Shown here in pieces: positions 21,791-33,816 of a DNA stretch of 64,000 nucleotides. The notes under the pieces were generated by a model that searched no databases, was not told the origin of the DNA, and was given only the letters and a program-made list of their open reading frames with translations. The DNA lies in assembly GCF_029852145.1 (NCBI RefSeq), contig NC_079973.1:9940385-10004384 (forward strand), read 5' to 3'. The translations under genes and the position numbers were made by a program. Every line of letters starts with the position of its first letter. The first letter of the stretch is position 1. This DNA comes from Microplitis mediator. Lineage: Eukaryota; Arthropoda; Insecta; Hymenoptera; Braconidae.

Positions 21791-23378
21791 ACACTAGCAC
21801 CTATGGATCTTGAGAGCAGACTTACTCAAGAATTGAAACAGATTGTTATATGGGTGGGATGTTGCCAAATTAAAAAACAAATTTTTTCGATAATATCAAA
21901 AATTGAAAAGAAAATTATTGAAGGTACTTGGTGTGCATATACTTACATATGAATCTATTGGTAAGCACATTGGTATCAATCTCCCTAATGATAGCTCCGT
22001 TACAATAAGTAATTTGAATAATGTAATTAGTAGCATTGTGTTTACGAATTCGATAATTAAAAACATTTTTTATTTAGCAAAATAATTTATTGATTCGACA
22101 ACGTTAAAATAATTTGAAACAGTTCACATTCAAAATAATTTCTAATTGTAACAGTGTCCCAGCTAATCGATAATGAGTTGCTTTGATAAGGGATACTAAA
22201 TATATATTAGTAGCCGTGATTAATTTAATTGTTTTTTGGGTAAATAAAATTTTATTCTTTGATAAAAATAAATTTTATGTATGAGATCATGTTTTTTAAA
22301 AATGGTCTTAATTTAATTGTGAATAATAAAGTAATATTATAGCTTCCGTTGGGAATATTCGGATTGAATGAACTATGAGAAAAACAAAAACAATGATCAT
22401 TTAAAATAATACCTTAAAAATAATAAGTAATTAGTTATTACTTGTTTTTTATTCCAATTCCAACATTCCGAGGTTTTAGTTATGATATTTTAAACCAACG
22501 ATACCTATTCTGGGTTGTAAAATAAGTCCATTTTAACCCAGCTTATTTAACACAATATAATATACAGAAAAATATTTTATAGAAAAAATTTCTGTAAACT
22601 TTCTTAGACGGCGATCCTGATCAAAATTATGGCGTCCGATGGATGCCTAAAGACTTCGGGGGTATCAGAAAAGTCTTTTGGGAAAACCAATGAACGCCTT
22701 AATTTTTATCAGGATCGCCATCTAAGAAATTCTATAGAAATTTTATAGAATATCTAGACTCAGCTCGTCAAAAAAAGTCTCTTATCTTTTTTTTGATAAA
22801 TACATCTGTTCAAAAGTTATTGGAGCTTGAACTCAAATTTGTAGTAAATTTCGATATATTTTTACTTTTCCAGCAAAACTATCAGACTTATCATAAAATG
22901 TCATAGAATCTTTTTTGTAGACAATTTTATTTCCTACAAATTATCTCTGATAAAGTTTTTTCTAATTCTACATAATTTCCTAGTTATTTCCATTTGAAAG
23001 TCAAGCTCTTGAAATCGATCAGAACACTATTTCGTTACAGAGCTTTCTAAAAACGAATTAGAGAAAATCACGTGACAATTACTATTCGGCAGTGAATATT
23101 CACTTATTGCCAGTGCAAAGCATACCACTGTTTGAATTAGTGACATACTTTTCACTAGTAAACAGTCAATAGTCACTATTTCAAATTAATATTTTCCAAA
23201 ACTCCCTTTCGGAGTGAAATTCACTCTACAGGGAAGTGAAGAAATAAAAAAATCATCTACTCTGCGTTCACTCGGATTTCTTATTTTATAAATTTATAAA
23301 CAGATAACTTGATATTGCGCAGAATCATAACAACTACCGATAGAAACCCATCAGTTTAGTGATTAACGACAATTGACT
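21791..23378. other. intergenic; one small foldback
   Basis: No gene was found. Positions 22600-22645 (GACGGCGATCCTGATCAAAA) pair with 22690-22735 (ATCAGGATCGCCATCTAAG), making a foldback of about 140 bases. The stretch just before 23379 is the presumed promoter of the Beat-like gene, with no clear TATA box. Confidence 0.45.
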
Positions 23379-26264
23379 ATGAGGTATTTTTCATGGAAAA
23401 CCTTAATCACCAGGATATTTTTTATAATCATCACAATTTCTGGTTTATTAATAAAACTATATATTTATTAAATAACAATAGTGTTAATAAAATAATAATT
23501 CACTCAACGATAAAATTTATTTTAGGATACAATGGAGTAAAAATAACAAAATTAAAATTACCCGTAGCAATACACAACGGAACGGGACCAGTAGAATTAC
23601 TATGTGTTTATCAAATAGGAAAACAAGAAAATGGTCTAGTTGTAAAATGGTTCCATGATTTGCATCAAATTTATCAGTGGATCCCACCAAGTCAGTTTAA
23701 ATTTTTTATCATATTAATTGACCTTTCTTCTCATATTGACAATAAAAATGTCTTATTACTGTGCAGTGCCACCCGAAGACAAAGGTATACTTTCCGGTCT
23801 AACTGAATATTTACCAGAAAATATTAATAGACCATATTCACGTTCAATTATCCGATTGAAAAAAGTAAATCTTGCTATGACTGGTGTCTATACTTGCAGT
23901 GTCAGTACTATTCTCGAAGATAGTACGGAATCGAAAAAAATGACAGTTTACGGTAATTTTTATTTTAAATACAGTAAAAAAAATCGGTCTGTCAGTTGAC
24001 CCTGCGGGCCAGCCCCAAAACTTCCCGCTGTTTTCGAGCTCAACGAGCTCGAAAACATTATTGTGAATATATTTTCGAGCTCTTCGAGCTCGTAAATACT
24101 TTTGTATGCCATTGTTTTGTAAAAATACATTTTTTAGCATTTCTTTCTCCCACGATATCTCGCGAACGAATTAACCGATTTTGATGATTGAGGTGGCAAT
24201 CGACGCGTTTTATCAAGTTCTAAAGCTGATCAAATTTTGAAATTGATTTATTTAGCCGTTTTTGAGAAATTTCAAAAAAACCAAGGAAAAATTTTTTTTT
24301 GAATTCTTTCGTCAACGGTTTCTCTTGAACGAATGAACCGATTTTGATGGTTAAGGTGGCATTCGACGCGGCTTATAGAGTTTTAGAGCTGATTAGATTT
24401 TGGAATCAATCCATCGAGCAAATTAAAAGTTATCCAAATAAAACATTTTCGAAAAAATTTTATTTTTGAAATATCTCTGAACGTACCCTACCGATTAAGT
24501 TCAAATTTTTACGGCTTCAAGACATTAACAAGCCGCGTCGAATGACACCTCAACGATCAAAATCGGTTCATCCGTTCAAGAGTTATGAATATTTACATAC
24601 ATACATACGTACGTACGTACGTACGTACGTACACACATACATACACTCGGACATCATCGTGAAATTAGTCAGGATAGCTTCCTAGGACCTCGAAACGTCG
24701 ACATCTGATGGAAATTTGATTTTCGTAAATCGGACCAAAACCAATAACTTCCCGAATTTTTGAAAATTTACAATTTTCTTAGCGGGAAGTTAAAAATTTT
24801 GTTAAAATTAACACAAAACTTTATGTGAACAATATTTTACATAAATTTTTATATTGTTTTAACATCATTATTTGTGTTATTTTGATACTAAGTATTTCCT
24901 GAGTAACCCGATTCCCCTTCCCCTTCCCTATACGTAAGCTTAAGAAGTTACTACGGTTAATTTAACATATTCTTTGTGTTTAATGAATTAACACGCGTTC
25001 TATGTTAAAATTATATTTAAAACTGTTATTTCGGCAGTAATACTGAATAAATGTTACTTTTTTTTCAATTAAAATTTTTTGTGTTAAAAATGAACTGATC
25101 GAAAAACACAAAAGCAGTATGTTAAATTAACACAAAAATGTTAAATATTCAACATAAAATTTTTAACGCAGTTTTTTTTCTTTACTTAAATTCGATAAAT
25201 TTTTTACTACCCGTGTAAAAAAAACTCGTTCCAAAAAGATTCCGCATGTGGAACTTCTAAACATGAGACAGATTAGAACTTCGAATAGAACTTTTTTGGA
25301 ACGTTAGTAATTTCGATGGTAGTAAAAAGTTTTTATGAGCAAATTTAGAGTAAAAAAAGAACGTTTTTGGAACTTTTTTGGAATTTTATATGGAAATTCC
25401 AAAAAAGTTACAGAATTACCACTTTTGACTTTTTTATGGACTAAAAGAAGAATTCCAAAATCACTACTTTTGCATCTTTTGTAGACTAAAGACGTTCTAG
25501 AAACATGCCAAAATAGTTCAAAAATCACTGCTTTTGAATTTTTTATAGAACTAAAAAAAAACGTCCATAAAAAATTCCAAAAAAGTTCCAAGAACGTCCT
25601 TTTCTTACTCTAAATTTGCTCGTAAAAACTTTTTTTTACCATCAGAATTACTAAGGTTCCAAAAAAGTTCCATTTGAAATTCTAATCTGTCTGATCTTTA
25701 GAAGTTCCTTATGCGGAACTTTTTTAGAATCTTTTTGAAACAAATTTTTTTTACACGGGTATGTATAAATTATAGTTTTAACTCAGTAATAAAATTGTCA
25801 ATTTTCAATAAATTATTACAGTTCCCGATCATAAGTTGAGTATTTATGCTGTTTATTACAACAACACTCATATAAATTTAACATGTATTGCGAAAGGTGC
25901 TCGTCCTAGTCCTAGTTTGACTATTATAGTTGACGGTAAGCAATTAGACAATCGGAGTATTCGTATAGAGAATTATCGAAAGTACCCATGGATAAAACAA
26001 GAAGCCATAGTTTCAAATTATTCAAATCCGTCAATTATTCAATGCGAAATAACAATACCTGGAACGGGATATAGAAAACGGGAAAAATTAATTTATTATT
26101 ATAGTAAGTACATTCATTTAATATTATTAATTAAAATATTTTGTCAATTTCTTTATTCAATTACAGATAAAGGATTCGAAAAAAATTCTGTGGCTCAAGA
26201 TTCTTCGTCATTGATAACACCAATAATTAACGTACTGACTTTAATTACATTTTTTAATAGTTAA
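23379..26264 (+). CDS. Beaten-path-like two-Ig-domain cell-surface protein
   Basis: There are five coding exons: 23379-23442, 23526-23690, 23767-23952, 25822-26103 and 26167-26264, giving 264 residues. Residues 1-21 form a hydrophobic signal peptide. Ig1 has the V-type pattern LLCVYQ...VVKWF and GVYTCSV. Ig2 has INLTCIA and SIIQCEI. The VKW(F/Y)....YQWIPP layout, followed by IIRLKKVNLAMTGVYTC, matches the Beat family of insect proteins, which act in axon guidance and synaptic pairing with Sides proteins. The C-terminus ends in a hydrophobic tail (about residues 248-262) that could be a GPI signal. At 264 residues it is shorter than most Beat proteins. Intron 3 holds two transposons. The particular Beat subfamily is not assigned. 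Confidence 0.7.
24019..24791. mobile_element. AACTTCCCGC element in Beat-like intron 3
   Basis: It starts AACTTCCCGCTG and ends AGCGGGAAGTT. The body contains direct phrases such as AACCGATTTTGATG and TCGACGCG, an (ACGT)n tract at about 24605-24633, and GAGCTCGAAAA foldbacks near the left end. A truncated relative lies at 2718-2830. No coding capacity. Confidence 0.75.
24792..25200. repeat. AACACAAA-rich dispersed repeat
   Basis: AT-rich sequence shares AAAATTAACACAAA, ATAAATTTTTATATTGT and TTTGTGTTAA phrases with 19785-19920. It fills the gap between the two elements in Beat-like intron 3. Confidence 0.4.
25208..25761. mobile_element. long foldback element with TACCCGTGTAAAA ends
   Basis: The two halves of this 554-base element are nearly complete reverse complements. 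The left end TACCCGTGTAAAAAAAA mirrors the right end TTTTTTTACACGGGTA, and GAGCAAATTTAGAGTAA (about 25338) mirrors TTACTCTAAATTTGCTC (about 25605). The repeated word is TTCCAAAAAAGTT. The ends resemble those at 53290-54257. It would form a long hairpin if transcribed with the Beat-like intron. Confidence 0.85.
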
Positions 26265-26764
26265 TAGATAAAAATAGTTATTTAAAATAAAGAAAGCGGA
26301 TAAATAAATGTATTTATAATTTTAATTAATTCACTGTAGTAATAAATAAAAAATATATGGACAGAAATAAAACATGTGATTGTTTTTTAAGTCTTAAGCC
26401 AATAAACTGTATAATCTACTGAATCGTGAAATGCCGGGGCGTATTTCCGTTTCACTGAGCAATGGGTCTAATCGATATATCGATCTGATCGGAAAATAAG
26501 CGTCAGAGGGTAATTGTCTTTATTCATCTAGAGTTTATAGAAAATATACAAGTTAATATAATATAATGAGGTGATGATTTTTTTAGTTGAAAATTAGATT
26601 CAACCTTTTGAATTACTAACAATAGCTGTGTTCAGATTGAATAATGTTTTTTTTTTATACATCTTGTAGTTATGCTTGGAAAACATATATAGATTAATGA
26701 TTGAGTCGAGTAGATGAGTCGCATTTTTTTCGTTATAGATAGTTAAATATATATATATATATTA

Positions 26765-27180
26765 GGGTGTGTCATAAAAAAATAATTTTTTTTAAAATTT
26801 ATTTAAAAATAATTTTTATTAAGAAGAGTTTTTTAAGAAGAGTTTTTTTTTCTGACTTCGCACATAAGACTTCAGTATGAATTTACCATGACGTCTTAAG
26901 AAGCTCCTAATTTTGAATTTTATAAAGAAGTAAAAAAAAAGAATACATTTAGTCGTCACAAAACTGACGTCTTATTTATGGAGTTTCCAAGAACTCTTAA
27001 TTAAGAGTTCTTAAAAATGACACCTTTAAGAAGTCATTATAAGACTTGTTGAGAACGACTTCAAAAAGGCCAAGTAAAGCAGTCATTCAGACTTGAATGC
27101 TGTCTGGGATTGGAAGTAGTTCGGTGCTCGCCACGAGATCGCGCCTAGCTACTCGTGGTGTCCATGATAAGAAATATATT
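26765..27180. repeat. dispersed repeat fragments (TTAAGAAG type, then SINE-like block)
   Basis: Positions 26765-27070 contain GGGTGTGTCAT at the left and many TTAAGAAGTC/GACTTCTTAA pairs. Positions 27090-27180 match 21180-21310 inverted (CTCGCCACGAGATCGCGCC, CCATGATAAGAAATAT). No gene. Confidence 0.5.
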
Positions 27181-28000
27181 TCAGAAATTATATTGAAAAT
27201 TTCAATGCAATTTTATTCAAGTATACCTCTGTCATTTGACAGAATGACAAGTACCTTCTTCGATTGTACTGAAGTATATTCTATAGCCCATGATGAAATT
27301 ATTAATTAATATCAATGGTCACATGATTAATTTTTCTCGTAATAAAAAAACAAAAAATACGTTTCAGATAATTCTCGTTTTATTCTTTGGTTTTTTTACA
27401 TTTTAATATTTTGTAATAATCAATTTTGAAATTAAGTTACAGTTGAATAAACTATGGAATTAATTTTTAAAAATTATTTGAACATATAATTTGTAAAGAA
27501 ATATGCGCCTAGAGAGACTGCACAAGATTGATTAAATAAAAGAAAACTTTTATTATGACGTCAAAAAGAATAATATATTAATTTTACAAAAAGTGTAATT
27601 ATTTGTAATTTGAAACTTAAAATTAAAAGAAACCAAGTTCTAAGTGTAGACCTGTTGCATATTCATTAAAAATGCGATGATAAATTGTCAGTTGCGTTAG
27701 CGGTCAATTATTATGTTATTTTTTTCCCTTTTTGAAAGCTATTGTAGCAAGAAAAATAAATGATCAACAAGATGATATGCACATCATAGATGATACACGA
27801 TCTGTGATATTGTGAATGCGCAAAATCAAGTGGTTTAGGGATGAAATAATGTAGCCACTAAATAACTTGGAAACTGTATCATGTAGGTGGAAAGTCAACG
27901 GATAGGAAGCTAGAAGGGGATGAATATAAATAAGAAAGTGGGGAAAAAGTTATGAAAAGTTGATAGAAGAGCTGGTTAATCTCTTCTGCATCGACACTCG
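27181..28000. other. upstream region of trissin
   Basis: AT-rich, no coding frame. Around 27920-27935 there is a TATAAATAAG element. About 90 bases downstream, an unspliced-leader-like segment ends with AGCAG|GTAAGC (28022), which looks like a non-coding first exon of the trissin gene. Confidence 0.45.
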
Positions 28001-28817
28001 CAACTTGACTTTCGTCTGAGCAGGTAAGCTCTGATAAATTTTATTTTATACTTAGAACATTATACTTGAATGTAACATTACTATTTCATTGCTTTTATTT
28101 ACTCTTCAAATTACTTTATCTTTATAAATTTTTTTTTTTTGCACACCTCAATCGCGAAGCAATGAAATTTTTTCTACTAACGCTTACTCGGTCCTAGTTG
28201 ATTTACTCACGTAAAAAACATATTTACTCGTCCAGAGATGATCAACTAGAGCGAAATTCGAATCATTTGAAAGATAATTTTTTAATGAACACACCGGAAA
28301 TAATTTTAAGTCAATTTTTTAATCATAATTATTGAAAATAAAGAAAATTATGAAAAAAACTTGTGATGCGCGTCGATGTACGGATGTTAATAAACACAAT
28401 AACTTTAAAAATGTACAACAGATTGAAGTATTTTTTTTTTTTTATAATTAAATTCTTCAATAATAAAACCATATTAAAATTTATCATCTAAATTTATTTT
28501 ATTTAATTGTAATTCATAAAAAGTTAAAACTGACAGTTCGTAAAAAAAAATTAGCTGTCATTTTTTTATTTCTTGCATACAGGAGCGCTGTTCATCACTT
28601 TTTTACACTGCAATTTTTCTTCAATTACTAACGAATATATGAAAGTTATTCTTTTTCATACTTATATATTTTTATTGTTATTAATATTTTTTTTTTTTAG
28701 TTTTTGAATGAACGAGTTGTGTACAGTTGGATTTTCTAACTTTTTTTTTTTATTTAAATGTTTAAGATACTTACGGAAATTTTTGTCAACGAAAAGTTTC
28801 TCTTCACTAGACTGAAG

Positions 28818-30222
28818 ATGAGCCGACTCTACATGATCATTTTTATTGCTGGTAAATAAAAATTCGTTATATTTTTATATATATTTTGTATATAAAATTG
28901 AATCGAGTGATATGATATTTTAAAAAGTAGTATTTGTAAGTTAAAATCATTTATTAGTAAAGTCAGTTACTCATTAAAAAATATATGAATTTAAATGAAG
29001 TAATTTATTATGGAATATAAAAATAATATTTAATTTTTAATATACATTAATGGGGTATTTTTATGAAAGAATAAAAGAGGATACGGATTAAAAGTTAGCG
29101 CCTTAAGATCAGAGAAATAACTTTATAAGCGTGCCGGGAAAATTTAATGAAATTTATGCGGCGTTTGACTACCAAATAAGAAAACTTATAATTACATAAT
29201 TGACATTCATTCATTCGGAGTTTTTAAATATTAACGTCTTATAAATAATAATAGGATTGATTTTCAATAAATTCAAATTCATAATTTTAATTTCAATAGC
29301 AATTTTTTAAAATATCAATTTATAGGGAAGAGCGGGGTGGGTAAAATGGTAACACGACTTGTAGCTCACGGATAAAATATCCGCGATATTTATCGCGGAT
29401 ATTTTGTCTTTGGATGAAAAGTGACAGTTCCGGGTAAAATGGGGTATCCTCAAAAATTGTTTTTTACTTTTGTAAAACTGAGCATTATTTTGAATTTTAT
29501 TTTTTACTGTATTCAAAAAATTTTGTTGTAAAAAAATAGTATGAAATCAATTTGATTTTTTTTCTTAATTTACAATAAAAAAACTCGGTGTCAAATTACT
29601 TTAAATGTATTTTAATAATCAACTGGAAAATATTTAAAATTTGTATAATTTTGAAATTTAATTAACTTTTGATAATTTTTTAGTCTATTATTTTAAAAAA
29701 TATATAATTGCTTTTCTAAAAATTTCTTCTTTGGAATGAAAACTGACTTAAATCGTTTACTTCGAAGTTAATAACAAATAGTGATTAACAAATAAAAAAT
29801 TACCAATTTAAAGTCGGCAGTTAAACTTTTGCAAAAATCGAGTGTCAGTCGAAAAATGTTAATGACTTTAGTTTTATCATAAAAACTATTAAAAATTTTT
29901 TTTATTCACTTTGAATACCATTCAAAAAAATTCCTTATGTACCCCCCCCCCCCTCTTCTTATATATATGTAAAATATACGACAGAGATAATTAATTAATA
30001 ATATTAAAAATTAAATAAAATTTAGTGTACGCGCTGTGGAATTGTAGCGGGATACTAACATGTGATCAGTGCGGCCGGGAATGTACTCCGATATGTGGAA
30101 CTCGACAATTCCGTGCATGTTGCTTCAATAATTTAAGAAAACGAGCACCGAACCTTGGATTTAAACTCTGGTTGGTACCATCCGAAGAAACTGGACATTC
30201 AAAATTTTATTATGATTCATAA
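28818..30222 (+). CDS. Trissin: trissin neuropeptide precursor
   Basis: Exon 1 runs 28818-28851 and exon 2 30026-30222, giving 76 residues. Residues 1-16 (MSRLYMIIFIAVYALW) are a signal peptide. The mature part shows the six-cysteine trissin pattern C-x2-C-x3-C-x3-C-x7-C-C, reading CDQCGRECTPICGT then FRACCFNNL, ending at an RKR processing site. In Drosophila trissin has three disulfides and activates a dedicated GPCR; the same role is inferred here. An in-frame ATG at 28758 would add 20 residues, but the later start gives the better signal peptide. A non-coding exon probably ends at 28022, and the coding exon has an acceptor at 28700. The 28-residue peptide is followed by a short, poorly conserved tail. 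Confidence 0.9.
29325..29470. repeat. partial GGGGTGGG repeat in trissin intron
   Basis: It starts GGGAAGAGCGGGGTGGG and contains the hairpin AATATCCGCGATA..TATCGCGGATATT, then GGGTAAAATGGGG. It is related to the ends of the element at 18306-19231, but no right end is visible. Confidence 0.5.
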
Positions 30223-30656
30223 ATTATCTGACTCTTTATAACTGATATTTTTGTCACGGTCTAATATGAATTCTGCTTCCATCTAATAATCTATAATGCA
30301 TCGAATATTGTATTTATATTTCATTTTATCATTTTTTAGAGTTTATTATCAAGTTATAAAAATAAAAGATATGAAATATTCAAAATAATTAAATGTAAAT
30401 TTTCATTTTTAATTTAATAAAAACATTTTTCCATTTGAACAAATAAAAGATCACATATATTTATCGATATAATGCTATTTATTTTTTAAGTTTAAATTTT
30501 AACGCGCGTACAAAAGTACGCGCACCCACTTTTTATAATTTTTTATTTAACATAATTAATTTATTTACGGTAGTAAATTAAATATAAATATATACAAGTT
30601 ATGTAAAAAATTTAACAATTAAATTTTACCTTAATTAAAAAAAAAATAATAATATA

Positions 30657-33419
30657 TCAGATTAAGTTTTTTTTTATTAATCGAATTGTTTTTTCTAGTA
30701 AAAGTTTTTTCTTCTCTTCTTTGTTAAATTTTTTAATTTTTATTAATTTTTTATTTATCGTATTCTTCATAATATTCCACTGCAATTTATCCATTCCTGG
30801 ATAAGAATCGAGCGTCAGCAGTAAATTTAAATCTTCCTCTGTTTTAATATTTTTTATATTTATTTTCTTAGATTTCTTCGATGATTTTTTGACTTCCGGA
30901 GTCGATGAAAAAGATTCACGTGATATAGGAACTAAAATCAATATAAAAATATAACTATTAATGTTTCTCATATTTTAAATATTAATATATAATAAAACTT
31001 ACCACCAACATCATTTGAAGAAAAAGAAATCTCTTGATTTTCTTGTACTTTTTTTAGTTGCTCTTGAGAATTATTATTTTCACAGATTAATAAATCATCA
31101 GTTTTTTCATCAGTTAATTCATCTTGAGGTTTAATTAAACTGAATATGGAATCAGATGAATTTCCATCCATTGGTAAACTATAAAAAAAAATAAAGTTTA
31201 ATTTTATCCAAGACTCGTTTTATTTTACTGCATACAAAAAATCAGAATTTCTTGGTGCGAAAAATTTTTACTCCCTCTAAGAAATTTTTTACATTTTAAA
31301 TTAAAAATAAAAATTTTCTTGGAGCGATAAAAATTTTTCTTGAGGCAAGAAAAGTTTTGTCCTCAATTCATAATGAAAAATATTTTTTGATCCAAGAATT
31401 TTTTTTTTTCTGTGTACGATAAGTTTTAAATAGAAATAAAATGGAATAAACTCGTAATTATCAAGATCAATTTTCGTTATCAATAAATTCTATTCCCATT
31501 TGAATAAAAATATTTAAAAAGTCAGTAAAATTATAGTTAATAATAGAAATTTACCATTGAATCGGCTCATCAGTCCACGATAAACACAGCCATTGTTTCA
31601 AATCTGCTGGTAAAGAATAATTTGAAGGCATCCACTGAATCCCAACCAATTCCAACCGTTCATTAAATGGATATATTTTATTGTACCAAACACAACATTT
31701 ATTTACCAGATGCCTAGACAGTATCCTAAAAAAAAAAAAGTTATTTAATGTGGGGTAAGTAAATAAATATGCAAATAATTATTCAAGTTTTAATTTGTTT
31801 GAGTTAATTAAAATAATACTGCAGGTATTTTCTATTAAATTATTCATCTATTTCAAATAATTATTCGTTTAAAAAAAAAAAAGAGAAACCAAAAGAAAAT
31901 TTGTAATTTTTTTTAAGTTTAAAATGATGAAATTTTTTCCATTAAAATATTTATGAGCTTCATTATAATTCAAAGATTTCTTATGACAAAATTTGAATTA
32001 TTCATTTGGAATCTACTTTATTATGAATTTTATTCAATTATTTGTTTGCAATTAATAAATTAGTGAAAAAAATTATATTTTTACTAAGCCCTCGATACTT
32101 TCTGGAGTTAACTTTCTTTTTTAAACTTGAGCACTCACCGCATTTACAATTTTTATACAAGCGAGTCAACCAAAAGTAAAATTCTGCCGCAGTATGTCTG
32201 CCTAAAAAATTTCTTCTCTATTAAAATATTCGCTGTTTAAAATTTCAAGTCAATTCTGTTTTTAATAACGATTTTAAACTGTCGATGGTAGAGATTTTAA
32301 ATACAAGTGTTCACACAGCAGTGATTTTATTGCTGTCACTTTTTTATTAGAGTTTCAAAAACGGAGAAGATTTTGTTGAAAGAAATTATTTAGACATATC
32401 GTAGCAGATTTTGAATTAAAGAAAAAATTTTTCTTAGGGTTACAAAAAAATTCTTGTCTCAAAAAAATTTTCGTTTTCACTTCATAACACAAAAAATTTC
32501 TTGAACCAGAAAAAAATTTTCTTGGGAAGAGTAAAAATCTTTTATTATAAAATGAAAGCAAAAATTTGTTAGGACTAGAAAAAATTTTCTTGAGGCAAGA
32601 AATTTTCTAGGGGAGAGTAAAATTTTTTGCGTCAAGAAATCCGTTTTTTTTTGTAGAGTTTTAGTTTTAGTAGACTCGCTAATGAGAAAATTTTAAATAA
32701 TTAAAATAAATTTAAAAAATACCATATCCTTGAGAGAACTGCGTAAGCTATAGTCGAAGGAGTCCACGCATGTCCAATTTGAATTCTCGCTCTAAAAAAT
32801 GTCGCTGCACATTTTGAAACATTTTCAATTCTACACATCAATTTGGCAAATCCCTGAGTTCTTGTTAAAACATACTGGAGCATTTGTCTTGTAGGTAAGC
32901 TGACAGTATCACTAATTACAACATTGTCAATCAAATACTTGTATTCATTTTCCAGTGACAGTTTTAAATAATTAAGTAATGCGCGATTTACTTTTTCCAT
33001 ATTTTTCAAACCCTTGTCATTTCTGAATTTTGTTTTCATTCTGTATATTAACCGACTTAATATCGTTGCTTCACTGCATAAAATATTTTGTGATTTTATG
33101 TCATTGTATATTTTGTTTAATGTATTTACAAAAATTCTTGTATCTAAAAAAAAAAGTTGTTAATTTTCAACTCATAAATTATTAATTTAAATTTAATTAT
33201 CGTATTAAATTTTTTGATAAGAAAATTAGCAGAAAATTTTACAACTTTTAAATAAACAAATTTATTATCTCATTTATAAAAATTAAAAATTTTTCTGTCA
33301 GCTAGTTTAATTATCGTGCTAATTATTCATAAGTAAAATTTACCAAATTTATCTGATGTTGTTTTCCAGGAACTTGTTGGTGGCCTTTGCAAATTTAATT
33401 GATTCCATGGAATATCCAT
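30657..33419 (-). CDS. nepro: NEPRO-domain nucleolar protein
   Basis: There are five exons on the minus strand: 33344-33419, 32723-33143, 31555-31725, 31003-31178 and 30657-30931, all in frame, giving 372 residues. Residues about 26-195 match the N-terminal domain of nucleolus and neural progenitor protein: ILSRLIYRMKTKFR, a KGLKNMEKVNRALLNYL helix, LPTRQMLQYVLTRTQG and the IGHAWTP..LSRIW signature. The second half is acidic and then strongly basic (KKSSKKSKK, KKKLLLEKTIR), fitting a nucleolar protein. Vertebrate NEPRO is longer (over 500 residues), so the tail is short here. The family is linked to rRNA processing and neural progenitor maintenance. The start faces the RNF8-like gene. Confidence 0.8.
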
Positions 33420-33816
33420 TTTTATAAAAAATGTTGTTTTTTAAATTTATTTAAAATTTAAAAAAGTCTAGGTTATGTTTATGATCAAAACATTTCCATG
33501 CTTTCATCATGGAATTATCGATAGTTGAAGGCGTTAAAGTTATCGACTGAATGTCAGTTCGATCTCCAAATAAATAACTCTCCTGCTTGTTGGGTGATGT
33601 CGCAATACGTAAATTTCTTGTTCAACTGTTTAGTTGCTGGTTGTTTTTACGAGCAGAGCAAAGCGTAAACAATCACATGTGGAAACTGCGTTGAATTTAA
33701 TTTTTATTTTTTTTGTTGCAATTTTAAATTACAAATATTTTATGACTCGATAATTAAAAACGAGCAGTAGTCAAATTATTTCATTTATGACATAAAAGTT
33801 TCAAATATTTGAAAAT
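33420..33816. promoter_or_regulatory. shared divergent promoter of nepro and the RNF8-like gene
   Basis: The two start codons face away from each other across 397 bases with no other gene. No TATA box stands out. An inverted pair TTTCTTGTTCAAC / GTTGCTGG and a CGAGCAGAGCAAAGCG stretch lie near 33610-33670. A bidirectional housekeeping promoter is inferred from geometry only. Confidence 0.5.
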
